Positions 27,477 through 35,511 of a DNA stretch of 64,000 nucleotides are shown here, in pieces (the stretch's first letter is position 1; each line of letters starts with the position of its first letter). A program made the translations under genes and the position numbers. A model generated the notes under the pieces. It saw only the letters and a list, made by a program, of their open reading frames with translations, was not told the origin of the DNA and did not search any database. The DNA is from UBA6623 sp965238125 (GTDB lineage: Bacteria; Acidobacteriota; Terriglobia; Bryobacterales; UBA6623): contig OZ250179.1 in NCBI GenBank assembly GCA_965238125.1, positions 1,922,001 to 1,986,000 on the forward strand, written 5' to 3'.

Positions 27477-28385
27477 CTAATCGTTCCCGCCATAGAGCGC
27501 CGGAACCCTGAAAAGCAAGCCGTCGCGGAGGCTTTGCCGCCTGGCAACAATCCCGTCCCTGTGCGCGTTGTATACGAGGTCGGCTTGCTGGTGTGTGGCA
27601 ACCCGTTGAGCCAGCGCTTCGCGCCGGGTGATCTCGCGTTCGTAGCCCTCCGCCGCCTCCTTCGCCGCCTGATATGCCATCAACTGAGCCATGGCAGCGG
27701 TGAGGTGGCCTTGCGTAACTGCTCCGGTGACTTGCGATTGAGCAAGAGCGGTGTTGGATGTGTTGATGTTGTCGCGCAAGCGCTCGTAGGAGTCCACAGC
27801 ATCTTTGGCCGCGACAATGAGATTTGTGGCTACCGTGCTTGTGGCGTGATCGAGGACCAGGCGCTTGTCGCTGTCCTCACGCGCCGCGAGAAAACCACGC
27901 GAAGCCTCCGCCGCGATCTCCGGGCGAGTGGACTGGAACAGATTAAGAATGTCCGACTCCGATACCGTATCGGCGGCGGTGAGCCGTTGCGCCCACGATT
28001 CGCGGAAGCTCTTGCCGCTCTCGCCCATGTTCTCGACACTCGACGCGATGGTACGAGGGATGCCGGTAAAATCGTTTTTCCAGGATAGGCCCAGGCCGAT
28101 AAACTTAGTAGGCAGAGAAGCCAGTTTGGTGAACGGATCGGTCAGCGCTCCCACGGTTCCTAGTGCCTGTTCTTTCAGGTGCGCCGCCTGGCCTATCATC
28201 TCGGTCAACTGGCCGTCAAAAGTGATCTTCGCCATCGTATCCTTGTAAATCTGAGTTACCTGATTGGAGATCATCATGGCCCGCTGGATACCTGCTAGGA
28301 TCGATCCGAAAACGGCGTGAGCGGGCGTGGTGGTGATGACGATAAAGAGTGGGATAACAACTACTGCGGTCAAGATTCGTTTCAT
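27477..28385 (-). CDS. trbJ: VirB5/TrbJ-like secreted conjugation protein
   Basis: The 302-residue protein has a clean signal peptide (MKRILTAVVVIPLFIVITTT then PAHA), followed by a mostly helical body (NQVTQIYKDTMAKITFDGQL; AAKEAAEGYEREITRREALA) with long coiled-coil-prone stretches. Position between virB10 and virB6 and the helical secreted form match VirB5/TrbJ minor pilus or assembly proteins. It sits 12 bases upstream of virB6 and 3 bases downstream of virB10. It lies wholly in the spacer of the large inverted repeat, so it is single copy. Confidence 0.75.
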   Translation of the reverse strand: MKRILTAVVVIPLFIVITTTPAHAVFGSILAGIQRAMMISNQVTQIYKDTMAKITFDGQLTEMIGQAAHLKEQALGTVGALTDPFTKLASLPTKFIGLGLSWKNDFTGIPRTIASSVENMGESGKSFRESWAQRLTAADTVSESDILNLFQSTRPEIAAEASRGFLAAREDSDKRLVLDHATSTVATNLIVAAKDAVDSYERLRDNINTSNTALAQSQVTGAVTQGHLTAAMAQLMAYQAAKEAAEGYEREITRREALAQRVATHQQADLVYNAHRDGIVARRQSLRDGLLFRVPALYGGND

Positions 28386-28388
28386 TTT

Positions 28389-29535
28389 TCATTCTCCTTT
28401 TGTAGGCCGGGGAACCAGCACGTCTGATGTGAACCAGACGCGGAGCCGGTGTCCGGCGCGAATAGTGATGGTGGGTAAACGATTCAAGAAACGGTCCAGG
28501 ATGCGCGTAGCGGCCTGGCCGAGTCCCTGCCCTGCCCCGGACCTCATCGCCGCTGCGCCGCCTTCGTAAGGATTCCCCCCTGCCGCCGTGAGGCCGCTGA
28601 GGACGCCGACTGCCCCAACAGCGGCAAACATGGAAAAGTAGTGGCGGTTGACTTGATCTTTCAAGGCTCCCTCGCCAAGTTGATTGAGGCCCTGAAATTG
28701 GAGCGAAACCCAGCTTCCGTTCGGGAAGATCAAGCGGTGAAAACCAACTCCGAGCCGCGCTTGATCCTGGTTTGTTACGGACTGAGCCGTACCGATAACT
28801 CGCGTGCCTCGCGGGACCAGGATGCGTTGCCGATCCGCCGAGTAGAAGGGAATGGCAACCACGGCCAGCACCGGGCCGGGGAAGTCGCCGGTAAGTTGTG
28901 TTGCCAGCACCGCTTCTAAAAACGAGCCTTCGTAAATCCGCTCCCAACCCGGAGGGTCTTGCGGCACTTCGAGTCGCGCTGGAACAGAGTAATCTCGCGC
29001 CGTGGCGCTGCCCTGAGTCGCGGCGGGAACAGCCGGGGCCGCTTCCGGCGTGGTCGGCGTTCCGCGGAGTGCCGCGATAAGCGCTTGATCGGCCTGGGCC
29101 TCCGCCGCGATTTCATCTTCAAGGCCGGTCGTGACCGTGTGCATTGTGTCAAGCGCGTGTTGCAGGGCTTCCGCGCCTTCATCTTTTGCGGGTGCGGGAT
29201 GGTCAACGATGCGCTTGCCGCCGCTTGCGCTGCCGTCCAGTTTCCGGTAGGTCTGTGCGACCGGCGAACTGCGAAGCGAACGGCTGCGCCGCTCAACGGC
29301 TTCCAGGCGCAAGCGCTCCCGGAGTTGCCATTCTTCCTGGGTGTAGGGTTGCCCGGTGTCGGGACTCGGCCCGGCAAGTACCGCCGCTTGGTTGGCGGCA
29401 GTAAGTCCGGCGACGTTGGCTTGGCGTTGTTGCTCCGCCCGCAAAGCTCGATCCGCCGCTGCCCGCTTGGTTTCGGCCCGCATTGTTTCGGCGTCCACCC
29501 GCGCTGTCATCTGTTGGGTAAAGCTGCGGGGCGCG
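28389..29535 (-). pseudogene. virB10: VirB10/TrbI-like gene, 5' end lost at the inverted-repeat junction
   Basis: The C-terminal region is typical of VirB10/TrbI: GSFLEAVLATQLTGDFPGPV, ADRQRILVPRGTRVIG, and ASRFHRLIFPNGSWV-like sequence, ending in VRFTSDVLVPR-type residues, the outer-membrane-associated part of the core complex. The open frame continues upstream to 29579, but the first 15 codons (MFPLKAIFSPVNTTT) are the antisense of virB6 from the duplicated arm. The native N-terminus with its membrane anchor and much of the proline-rich linker start are therefore missing. The hybrid might still be translated but cannot be anchored normally. Confidence 0.8.
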
Positions 29536-30270
29536 GTTGTGGTGTTGACCGGGCTGAAGATCGCCTTCAGCGGGAACATTCAGCCGTGGGAACTGGTGCG
29601 GGTCGTCATTGGGATCTGGATACCGTGGGTGATGTTGCAGTTCTACACGACCACCATTCCGGGTATGGCTTTCACCTTCCCAGGGATGATCGTGGAGGGC
29701 GGTAATTGGCTTAACGCGCTGCTCGTTGACGACTCGGTTTCCTCGATTCAAACCGAACTCACAGAGCTTTTTAGCACGCTTGCGAAGGCTCAAAACGCGG
29801 CCATCGAGGCGGGCGATTTAGTAACCATCGTCACCAGTGGGATGCAAGGCGCGATGACGGCAATTGCAGGGTTTGTAATGGTGATCTTCATGGCCCTCAT
29901 GCTGATGCTGTTGGCCGCTGTCACCTACGCTCAAGTAATCTGGGCGCAAGTTGCCCTTTCAATCCTCATCATTCTGGGTCCGATCTTCATTCCGTTTCTC
30001 GTGTTCGATCCGCTGGCATTCCTGTTCTGGGGCTGGTTCCGGGCGATGCTCACCTATTCGTTCTACGCCGTGATTGCCGGAGCCGTGTTGCGCGTGTTCT
30101 CCGCCGTGGGAATCGCTTACGTCACGACCTTGGGCCAAGCCAACCTGGACATGAGTAGCTTTATGCAAGTCGGTATGTGGACACTCGCGGTTGTGCCTTT
30201 CTTCATCGCCGGAATGCTGGCAAGCCTCAAGTGCGGGGAACTCGCTTCGATGCTCGTCAGCGGAGGCTGA
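29536..30270 (+). pseudogene. virB6: Truncated virB6 duplicate
   Basis: The last 245 codons of virB6 (from VVLTGLKIAFSGNIQ onward) are repeated here on the plus strand. An open frame extends upstream to 29356, but those 60 residues are the antisense strand of virB10, so the encoded hybrid is not a real VirB6. The first two membrane segments are missing. Confidence 0.85.
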
Positions 30271-30288
30271 GCAGGCGGGAGCGGTCTC

Positions 30289-30375
30289 ATGGGCATGGTG
30301 AGCACAGCGGGAATGGCGGCGGCCAGCGGCGGCACGGCGGCGGCGGCCAAGGTGGGCGCAGGAGGGATGAAATGA
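30289..30375 (+). CDS. Second copy of the 28-aa Ala/Gly-rich peptide
   Basis: Identical to 26463-26549 in inverted orientation and in the same relation to the virB6 and virB8 copies, with its TGA overlapping the virB8 ATG. Doubtful as a gene for the same low-complexity reason. Confidence 0.25.
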   Translation: MGMVSTAGMAAASGGTAAAAKVGAGGMK

Positions 30376-31046
30376 AGAAGCCGAAAATCAAAGACGCCGG
30401 AGCCGAGTACGCCGAGATATGGGGCGAAGTCATCCACACCAACCGTCATCTACGGGTGATCTCCGTTGGGCTGGCTATCGGAGTGCTCTTGCTCATCGTC
30501 GTCGTCATTCGCATTGTCTCGGTCGAGCCACCGCGCCCCATCGTCGTGAGGGTTGATGAAGTCGGGCGGGCCGAAGCTGTCACCTACCAAGCGATGGAAG
30601 CCCAGGCGGACCCCCTGGACCCCACCACCAAATACTTCCTCAACCGCTTTATCTATGACTTCTACTCACGGCGGCAAGCCACGGTTGCACAGAACTGGTC
30701 CCGCAGCTTGCGCTTCCTCAGTACGCAACTCGCCAACGCCTCGTTTCGCGCCGAGAGCCAAAATGTCGCCCTTCTCGCGGCGGGCGTGGCGCGGGGTGAA
30801 TTGCAAGTCGCCCGCGTCATTTTGAGGATTCAACCCAACCCTCAGCAGCCGCACAGCGCCACGGCCGATTTTGACCTCGTGCGGATGGAGATGGCAAACG
30901 AAGTGGGCCGAGAACGCTGGACACTCTCGCTTCAATTCCAGTTCCTCCAACACATCCCCCCGGAGTTGATCGTGTTCAACCCCATGGGAATCGTCATCAC
31001 CTACTTGCAAGGCGACCGCGCCACCGCCACCGGAGATCAGTTGTAG
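30372..31046 (+). CDS. virB8: VirB8/TrbF duplicate
   Basis: This is the inverted duplicate of 25792-26466 and encodes the same 224 residues; the only base difference found is T at 30650, a silent change in a phenylalanine codon. Start ATG 30372 keeps the GGAGGG site. It is intact but stands in a truncated operon whose virB6 and virD4 partners are incomplete, and any promoter would have to be supplied from the virB10 antisense strand or the spacer. Confidence 0.8.
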   Translation: MKKPKIKDAGAEYAEIWGEVIHTNRHLRVISVGLAIGVLLLIVVVIRIVSVEPPRPIVVRVDEVGRAEAVTYQAMEAQADPLDPTTKYFLNRFIYDFYSRRQATVAQNWSRSLRFLSTQLANASFRAESQNVALLAAGVARGELQVARVILRIQPNPQQPHSATADFDLVRMEMANEVGRERWTLSLQFQFLQHIPPELIVFNPMGIVITYLQGDRATATGDQL

Positions 31047-31988
31047 ATGATCGAGCATTTGCGGGGAAGAGATCGCAAGCTGGAACCGCTCGGCTGGACC
31101 GGCCAGGACGCGGAATGGATCGCCCTGGTTTGCCTTCACAGCGGCGTCTTCACGCGGGCGCAATTCTGTGATTATTTCGGGGTGTGGCGGAGTGGCGCTC
31201 AGCGTTTTGTGCAGACATTAGTTGATCGCCGGATGGCGGTCGAGGGTGAGTGGCCGCTACTCAATGGCGGAGGGAAAACGTGCCGCATATCGAGCAAGGC
31301 GATCTACCGGGCGCTGGGCGTTGAGGACATCCGCCACCGGAAGAAGGCCAGCAAGCCGGTTGTCATGCGGCGGCTTTTGTCGCTGGATTTTGTGCTGGAA
31401 CATCCGGGTATGAACTGGCTCCCCGCCGAGCCGGAGAAGGTCGAGTGTTTTGAAAAGATCGGCTTGCCGCGCCGCTTGATTCCGCGCCGGATTTACTACG
31501 GTGTGGCTGGCAACCAGAAGCGCTACTTTGCGCTCAAACTGCCCCTTGCCGTGGACCCTGAAACCGTCACCTTTGCCTACGTCAATCCGGGCCACCAGAC
31601 GGATACCGAACTCCACTCGTGGGGAGCCGCGCATGGGCCGCTTTGGGATGCGCTCCGCAAGAAGGGGCGGCAGGTTCGGGTGATCGGAATTGCGGTTGAA
31701 AATGCCACCGTGGATCGAACGGCGCGAGTGCTTGAAGCATGGGCGGCGGCGGACCCAGGGACACCCGATGAAGGGCTGACGGTGAAGCAGGAGATCAGGG
31801 CGATAGACGAAGCGATGACCCGCAAGGACCGGGAATTTCTAGCCCAGTACGGAGGATTCGCCAAAGCTGCGAGACGGTCTGTGGAACTTCAACGTCGCCC
31901 CGAAGCGAAGGTCACGGAAGGAGTCTCGATTGACGACTATTCGACATGGCGGGCCGTGCGCTTTGCGGATCGAGATGAGGTCGGATGA
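31047..31988 (+). CDS. Duplicate of the unrecognised 313-aa winged-helix-like protein
   Basis: The protein is identical to that of 24850-25791 and again starts immediately after the virB8 stop. Two complete copies of this gene in opposite orientation flank the same repeat-rich gap in each arm, so its dosage is doubled while most secretion genes are not. Function unknown. Confidence 0.6.
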   Translation: MIEHLRGRDRKLEPLGWTGQDAEWIALVCLHSGVFTRAQFCDYFGVWRSGAQRFVQTLVDRRMAVEGEWPLLNGGGKTCRISSKAIYRALGVEDIRHRKKASKPVVMRRLLSLDFVLEHPGMNWLPAEPEKVECFEKIGLPRRLIPRRIYYGVAGNQKRYFALKLPLAVDPETVTFAYVNPGHQTDTELHSWGAAHGPLWDALRKKGRQVRVIGIAVENATVDRTARVLEAWAAADPGTPDEGLTVKQEIRAIDEAMTRKDREFLAQYGGFAKAARRSVELQRRPEAKVTEGVSIDDYSTWRAVRFADRDEVG

Positions 31989-32345
31989 GAGAGGGCCTAA
32001 ATCCGTGGTTTTTATTGGTACTGGGGGCCGCATGTATTTTGGTACGCGCTCAGAGGGGGGGTGTACCAGAATTTCCGGCTTAGGTGTACCACAGCCACAT
32101 TCGTCTATCTCTCTCATTCCGCTGTGGTTATCCGCTGTGAATCGGCCCGCCCGCTTCGGACGCGGGAGAAAGGCGGAGACGAGAGCGACCCCCCCAAAAA
32201 CGGGGGGGTCATGCGGCCCCGGATAGCGGTACTGAGTACCATACCGCTATCCGGCCCCATGGGGTCGCTCTCGTCCTCATTTATCCCTGCGGGAAGGCTC
32301 AGAAACAGCCCCCAGGAGCGGCGCTGAAAGCACGGAGACGGACCT
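31989..32345. promoter_or_regulatory. Inverted duplicate of the oriT/iteron-like gap
   Basis: Mirror of 24493-24849: outer palindrome arms fall at 32178-32192 and 32261-32275, and the GGTAC-type repeats at about 32060-32091. Two copies of a possible transfer origin in opposite orientation would be unusual. Confidence 0.5.
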
Positions 32346-32833
32346 ATGAAATGGCGCGAGGTCGGCCCTTATCTCCGGGAGCTTTGGCACCGGCCCGCCG
32401 GCCCGATGAACTGGAAAAACCCGATCCGGGTTTTCGCCGTCGCGGGCTGGCTGGTCGTGCAAGGTTTCGTGCTGTTGGGCTGGGCCGGGTGGCGCGTGTT
32501 TCAAGGTTTGATGCTGTTGGGCTGGGCCGTGTTTCGCGTCGGGCAATTCGTTGTAAGCCTTCCGGCTCTGGTGCTCTTTTTTTTCGGCGGTGTGTGGTAT
32601 GCCGTGTGGAGCTTTGTACGGCGTCCCTTCCCCTCACTTGATGAAAACCCGGTGCTTGCTTTGGTGAACTACCACACCCCCAACTTCTTCTCATGGCTGG
32701 TGCTGTGGTACTATCTTTCGCCCTTCGTTGCCGTCATGCTGTGCGGGTTTATTGCCGTCACCGTTTGGAAGGTCTGGTTCGAGGGGCGGCGGCGCGACTT
32801 CGCACCCTTCGCCAAGCTCCCGCCGTGGCCGCT
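32346..32833 (+). pseudogene. virD4: Truncated virD4 duplicate fused to an IS1380 fragment
   Basis: The first 162 codons of virD4, encoding the membrane region but not the Walker motifs, are repeated here. At 32831-32833 (gct, shared by both partners) the sequence changes to the transposase 3' part, giving an open hybrid frame to 33014 that ends with the IS1380 transposase C-terminus. The hybrid has membrane helices but no ATPase domain. Confidence 0.88.
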
Positions 32834-33241
32834 GCCGCAACGGATCAAGAGCTGGTCGCTGACGAGCTTGCAACAGCGGCTGATGAAGACGGGCGGTAGG
32901 CTGGTCAAGCATGCGCGGTACTATTGGCTGCTGTTGGCCGAAGGACATCTGAACCGGCGGCTGTTCGGCGACATGCTGCATAGGATCTGGGCGCTGCCTG
33001 TGCCGGGTGGGTAGCGTTGCCCGGGCGAGGATCAACAGTTTTTGGCTCCAAAAAGGTTTCGCAGGGAGCAGTGTCGGCCGGAGCGCCGTTCAGTCCGCTC
33101 AATCAACGTCTGTGAGCGGACGGACGAGCCCTGGCGCCTACCGGCGGAGGTGATGTGCAGGGTTCAGCGCGAAAAGACGTGGTATTCGGCGCAGCGGGGG
33201 TGTATCCTGTGACCGTGCCAGGGCCAAAATGGAAATCCTGG
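32831..33241 (+). mobile_element. IS1380-family 3' fragment (A-type, 411 bp)
   Basis: The 411 bases equal positions 6538-6948 of copy A, including the last 60 transposase codons and the right inverted repeat ending aaatcctgg. The left part of the element is missing because of the fusion to the virD4 duplicate. Its right end lies in the TIGR03437-type gene. Confidence 0.92.
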
Positions 33242-33502
33242 GTTATAGGTCAAGGTGATGGTTCCGTCCCCGACAGGCGTGTCGGACGGGAGAATGGCGG
33301 CAACCTGCCCCGCCAACGTAAAAACCATGAAGCAGTCCACTGTCACGCCGCCAACGGTCGCCTGAACGGACGTACCGGCCAATTCGGTTGACAGAGGAAA
33401 GGCGTCGACAATCACGATTTCGTCGGGGCCCATGCGCAGACCGAAAATCGCAAACATGCTGCCCTGAGCCACAGCCCATAGTGGCAAATCAGGTGGTATG
33501 AA

Positions 33503-35168
33503 CCCGCATTTTCAATTTGATGTATGAGCTTCAGACCATCCAGCGACCTTCAGCGTCTTTATTGATAGGGGCTAGAGCCCGATAAGGACGCCATGGAGGT
33601 CAACACCCGATGGGTGAAAAAGAAAACAAGCCGTTTCAGCTCACGTTCAATGGATTTCTCAAAGTCGATTTCCAAGGATCGCGAGTCACCTCGGATGGCG
33701 GTCTGATTCTCGTTCGCGAACTGGATGAACGACTCGGACTCGGGAAGCTGATCGACGAGCATCTCAGCGACTCGCGACAAGGCTTGAACAAGAAGTTCCC
33801 GCTGGCCGATCTGCTGCGGCAGTCGGTCTACAGCCGACTCGCTGGCTACGAGGACCTCAATGACGCCGTTCGAGTATCCGCCGATCCGACCTTTCGCTTG
33901 ATCGGCTCGAAGAGGAACTGGGATCGCGGAGCAGCCTTGACCTCGACGCTGCATGGCTTCGAGACGGAGATGCTGGCGAGCGAAGAGAACTTGCTGGGGC
34001 TGATGGCAGTGAACCGGGAGCTGGTCGCGCAAGCCGAAGCTCCCGACGGTTCAGACCGCGTGGTGCTCGACATGGACTCCACGGAGAGCCCCGTCCACGG
34101 CCAACAGGAAGGCAGTGCCTACAACGGCCATTTTGAGTCCCTCTGCTATCACCCGCTGTTGCTGTTCAACCAGCACGGCGACTGCCTAGGCGCGAAGCTG
34201 CGTCCCGGCAACGTGCACAGCGCCGAGGACTGGGACGAGCTGCTACTGCCGGAGATCGAACGACAACAGGTGGAGGGCAAACAGGTGACGTTCCGCGCCG
34301 ACGCCGCCTTCGCCAAGCCCGAGATCTACGAGGCGATGGAGGAGCGCGGCGTGGACTACGTGATTCGCATCCCGGCGAACAAGAGCCTGGAGCTGGAGAT
34401 CGAGGACATCCTGTTTCGGCCACCGGGCAGGCCGAACGCCAAGCCCCTAGTGCGCTACAAGAGTTTTCGCTATCAGGCCGAGAGCTGGTCGAAGGCAAGG
34501 CGAGTTGTCGCCAAGGTCGAGCATCACCAGGGCGAACTATTCCCGCGCGTCGGATTTGTCGTGACGAGCATGAGCTTGCCGAGCCGCTCGGTCGTGCGGT
34601 TCTACAACAAGCGCGGCACGGCGGAGCAGTGGATCAAAGAAGGCAAACAGGCCACGCACTGGACCCGCTTGTCGTGTCACCGCTTCCGAGCCAACGAGGT
34701 ACGGCTGCAACTCAGCGTGCTGGCCTACAACCTGGGCAACCTGTGGCGGCGGCTAGGGCTGCCGCAGCGAATCAAAAGCTGGTCGCTAACGAGTTTGCAA
34801 CACAGGTTGATGAAGACCGGCGGTCGGCTGGTCAAGCATGCTCGCTACTACTGGTTGCTGCTGGCGGAGGGGCATCTGAACCGGCGGCTGTTCGGTGACA
34901 TGCTGCATAGGATCTGGGCGCTGCCTGTGCCGGGTGGGTAGCGTTGCCCGGGCGAGGATCAACAGTTTTTGGCTCCAAAAAGGTTTCGCAGGGAGCAGTG
35001 TCGGCCGGAGCGCCGTTCAGTCCGCTCAATCAACGTCTGTGAGCGGACGGACGAGCCCTGGCGCCTACCGGCGGAGGTGATGTGCAGGGTTCAGCGCGAA
35101 AAGACGTGGTATTCGGCGCAGCGGGGGTGTATCCTGTGACCGTGCCAGGGCCAAAATGGAAATCCTGG
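33503..35168 (+). mobile_element. IS1380-family insertion sequence, copy B (1,666 bp)
   Basis: Left end cccgcattttcaatttg, right end ccaaaatggaaatcctgg; imperfect inverted repeats. The target duplication atgaa is seen at 33498-33502 and 35169-35173. Copies B, C and D are the same length and almost identical. After the transposase all copies share a 9-bp hairpin (gtccgctca/tgagcggac) and a palindrome tttttggctccaaaaa. Confidence 0.93.
33610..34941 (+). CDS. IS1380-family transposase (copy B)
   Basis: The 443-residue DDE transposase starts at ATG 33610 after GGAGGTC. The likely catalytic residues lie in LDMDSTESPVHG, TFRADAAFAKPE and KRGTAEQWIKEGKQ. Compared with copies C and D it has V instead of A in QQVEGKQ and L instead of P in LSVLAYN; the last position is L in copy A as well, so B may be the more ancestral form. 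Appears intact. Confidence 0.93.
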   Translation: MGEKENKPFQLTFNGFLKVDFQGSRVTSDGGLILVRELDERLGLGKLIDEHLSDSRQGLNKKFPLADLLRQSVYSRLAGYEDLNDAVRVSADPTFRLIGSKRNWDRGAALTSTLHGFETEMLASEENLLGLMAVNRELVAQAEAPDGSDRVVLDMDSTESPVHGQQEGSAYNGHFESLCYHPLLLFNQHGDCLGAKLRPGNVHSAEDWDELLLPEIERQQVEGKQVTFRADAAFAKPEIYEAMEERGVDYVIRIPANKSLELEIEDILFRPPGRPNAKPLVRYKSFRYQAESWSKARRVVAKVEHHQGELFPRVGFVVTSMSLPSRSVVRFYNKRGTAEQWIKEGKQATHWTRLSCHRFRANEVRLQLSVLAYNLGNLWRRLGLPQRIKSWSLTSLQHRLMKTGGRLVKHARYYWLLLAEGHLNRRLFGDMLHRIWALPVPGG

Positions 35169-35322
35169 ATGAAACTGCCCTGATTGACCGGTGTGCTGAT
35201 AACTGGTTGGGCAGAGGCCGTCGACGCGGCGATACCGGCCGCCAGTAGAAGGCAAACAGCTCGGTGGACTCTTACTGGATCTCTCATGACGTAGCTCCCC
35301 AGCGGGTCAAATACGACCCACC

Positions 35323-35328
35323 ATTATA
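35323..35328 (-). promoter_or_regulatory. Possible -10 element of the TIGR03437-type gene
   Basis: On the minus strand a consensus TATAAT lies 35 bases before ATG 35287, in a short gap that also holds the GGGGAG ribosome site. No good -35 match was found upstream. Confidence 0.35.
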
Positions 35329-35349
35329 AGGACTTGGGCTACCGATGGA

Positions 35350-35397
35350 ATCGGGGAGATGGGATCGGGATTGGGATCGGGGGATTGGGATCGGGGA
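35350..35397 (+). repeat. Short G-rich simple repeat (gggatcgggattgggatcgg)
   Basis: Imperfect tandem units of about 8-10 bases based on gggatcgg/gggattgg, upstream of the kinase-propeller gene. The core gatcggg also dominates the 51-kb minisatellite. Confidence 0.6.
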
Positions 35398-35451
35398 CTG
35401 TCCCTGATCCCCCCCAAGCACCTGGGGACCAAAAAATGCATAGTTCATGAC

Positions 35452-35464
35452 ATCGATTGTTATC
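35452..35464 (+). promoter_or_regulatory. Conserved motif atcgattgttatc upstream of kinase-like gene 1
   Basis: The 13-mer ends 47 bases before the TTG start at 35512 and recurs at 37550-37562, 35 bases before the next kinase gene. Surrounding bases are also partly alike (ctat..t). It may be a shared promoter or operator, or simply reflect gene duplication. Confidence 0.4.
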
Positions 35465-35511
35465 GTTATCTATTCTCATAGCGGCTCTCAAAGCGCTAAA
35501 ATGGCCCCATC

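Larger units (their letters stand above)
29536..32833 (+). repeat. Right arm of a 3,298-bp inverted repeat
   Basis: This arm begins at gttgtggtgttgacc inside the virB10 region and ends at ggccgct inside the virD4 copy, where it is joined to an IS1380 fragment sharing the bases gct. A 2,233-bp single-copy spacer (27303-29535) separates it from the left arm. Confidence 0.93.
19210..33241 (-). mobile_element. Remnant of a tRNA-Pro-integrated conjugative element
   Basis: Beginning at the tRNA-Pro 3' end, the segment carries integrase, excisionase-like and ardC-like genes, then type IV secretion genes virB11, virD4, virB8, virB6, virB5/trbJ and virB10, all on the minus strand. This is the module set of an integrative conjugative element. 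VirB4, VirB9, VirB3 and relaxase genes are absent, virB10 lacks its 5' end, and the right part is replaced by an inverted duplicate of 3,298 bp followed by an IS1380 fragment. No repeat of the tRNA 3' end was found to the right, so attR is lost or outside the window. Boundaries are inferred; the left one is at or inside the tRNA end. Confidence 0.8.
33242..35287 (-). pseudogene. Secreted TIGR03437-type protein, split by IS1380 copy B and cut by the A-type fragment
   Basis: The gene starts at ATG 35287 with a signal peptide (VCLLLAAGIAASTASA) and continues QPVISTPVNQGSF to 35169; removing copy B and one atgaa duplication continues IPPDLPLWAVAQGSMFAIFG, then LRMGPDEIVIVDAFPLSTEL and AGTSVQATVGGVTVDCFMVF up to 33242. 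These features match the TIGR03437 C-terminal domain (FG..LGP, P.S.EL.GTSV.V.V.G) common in Solibacter-type Acidobacteriota. The end is lost at the 33241 IS boundary. The original extracellular role is unknown. Confidence 0.8.

Noticed and set aside
29356..29535. Open frame extending the right-arm virB6 by 60 residues
   Set aside because: Those codons are the antisense strand of virB10; the frame is open by chance after the inversion.
29536..29579. ATG at 29579 as the start of virB10
   Set aside because: The first 15 codons are antisense virB6 from the inverted arm, so this is an artefact of the junction.
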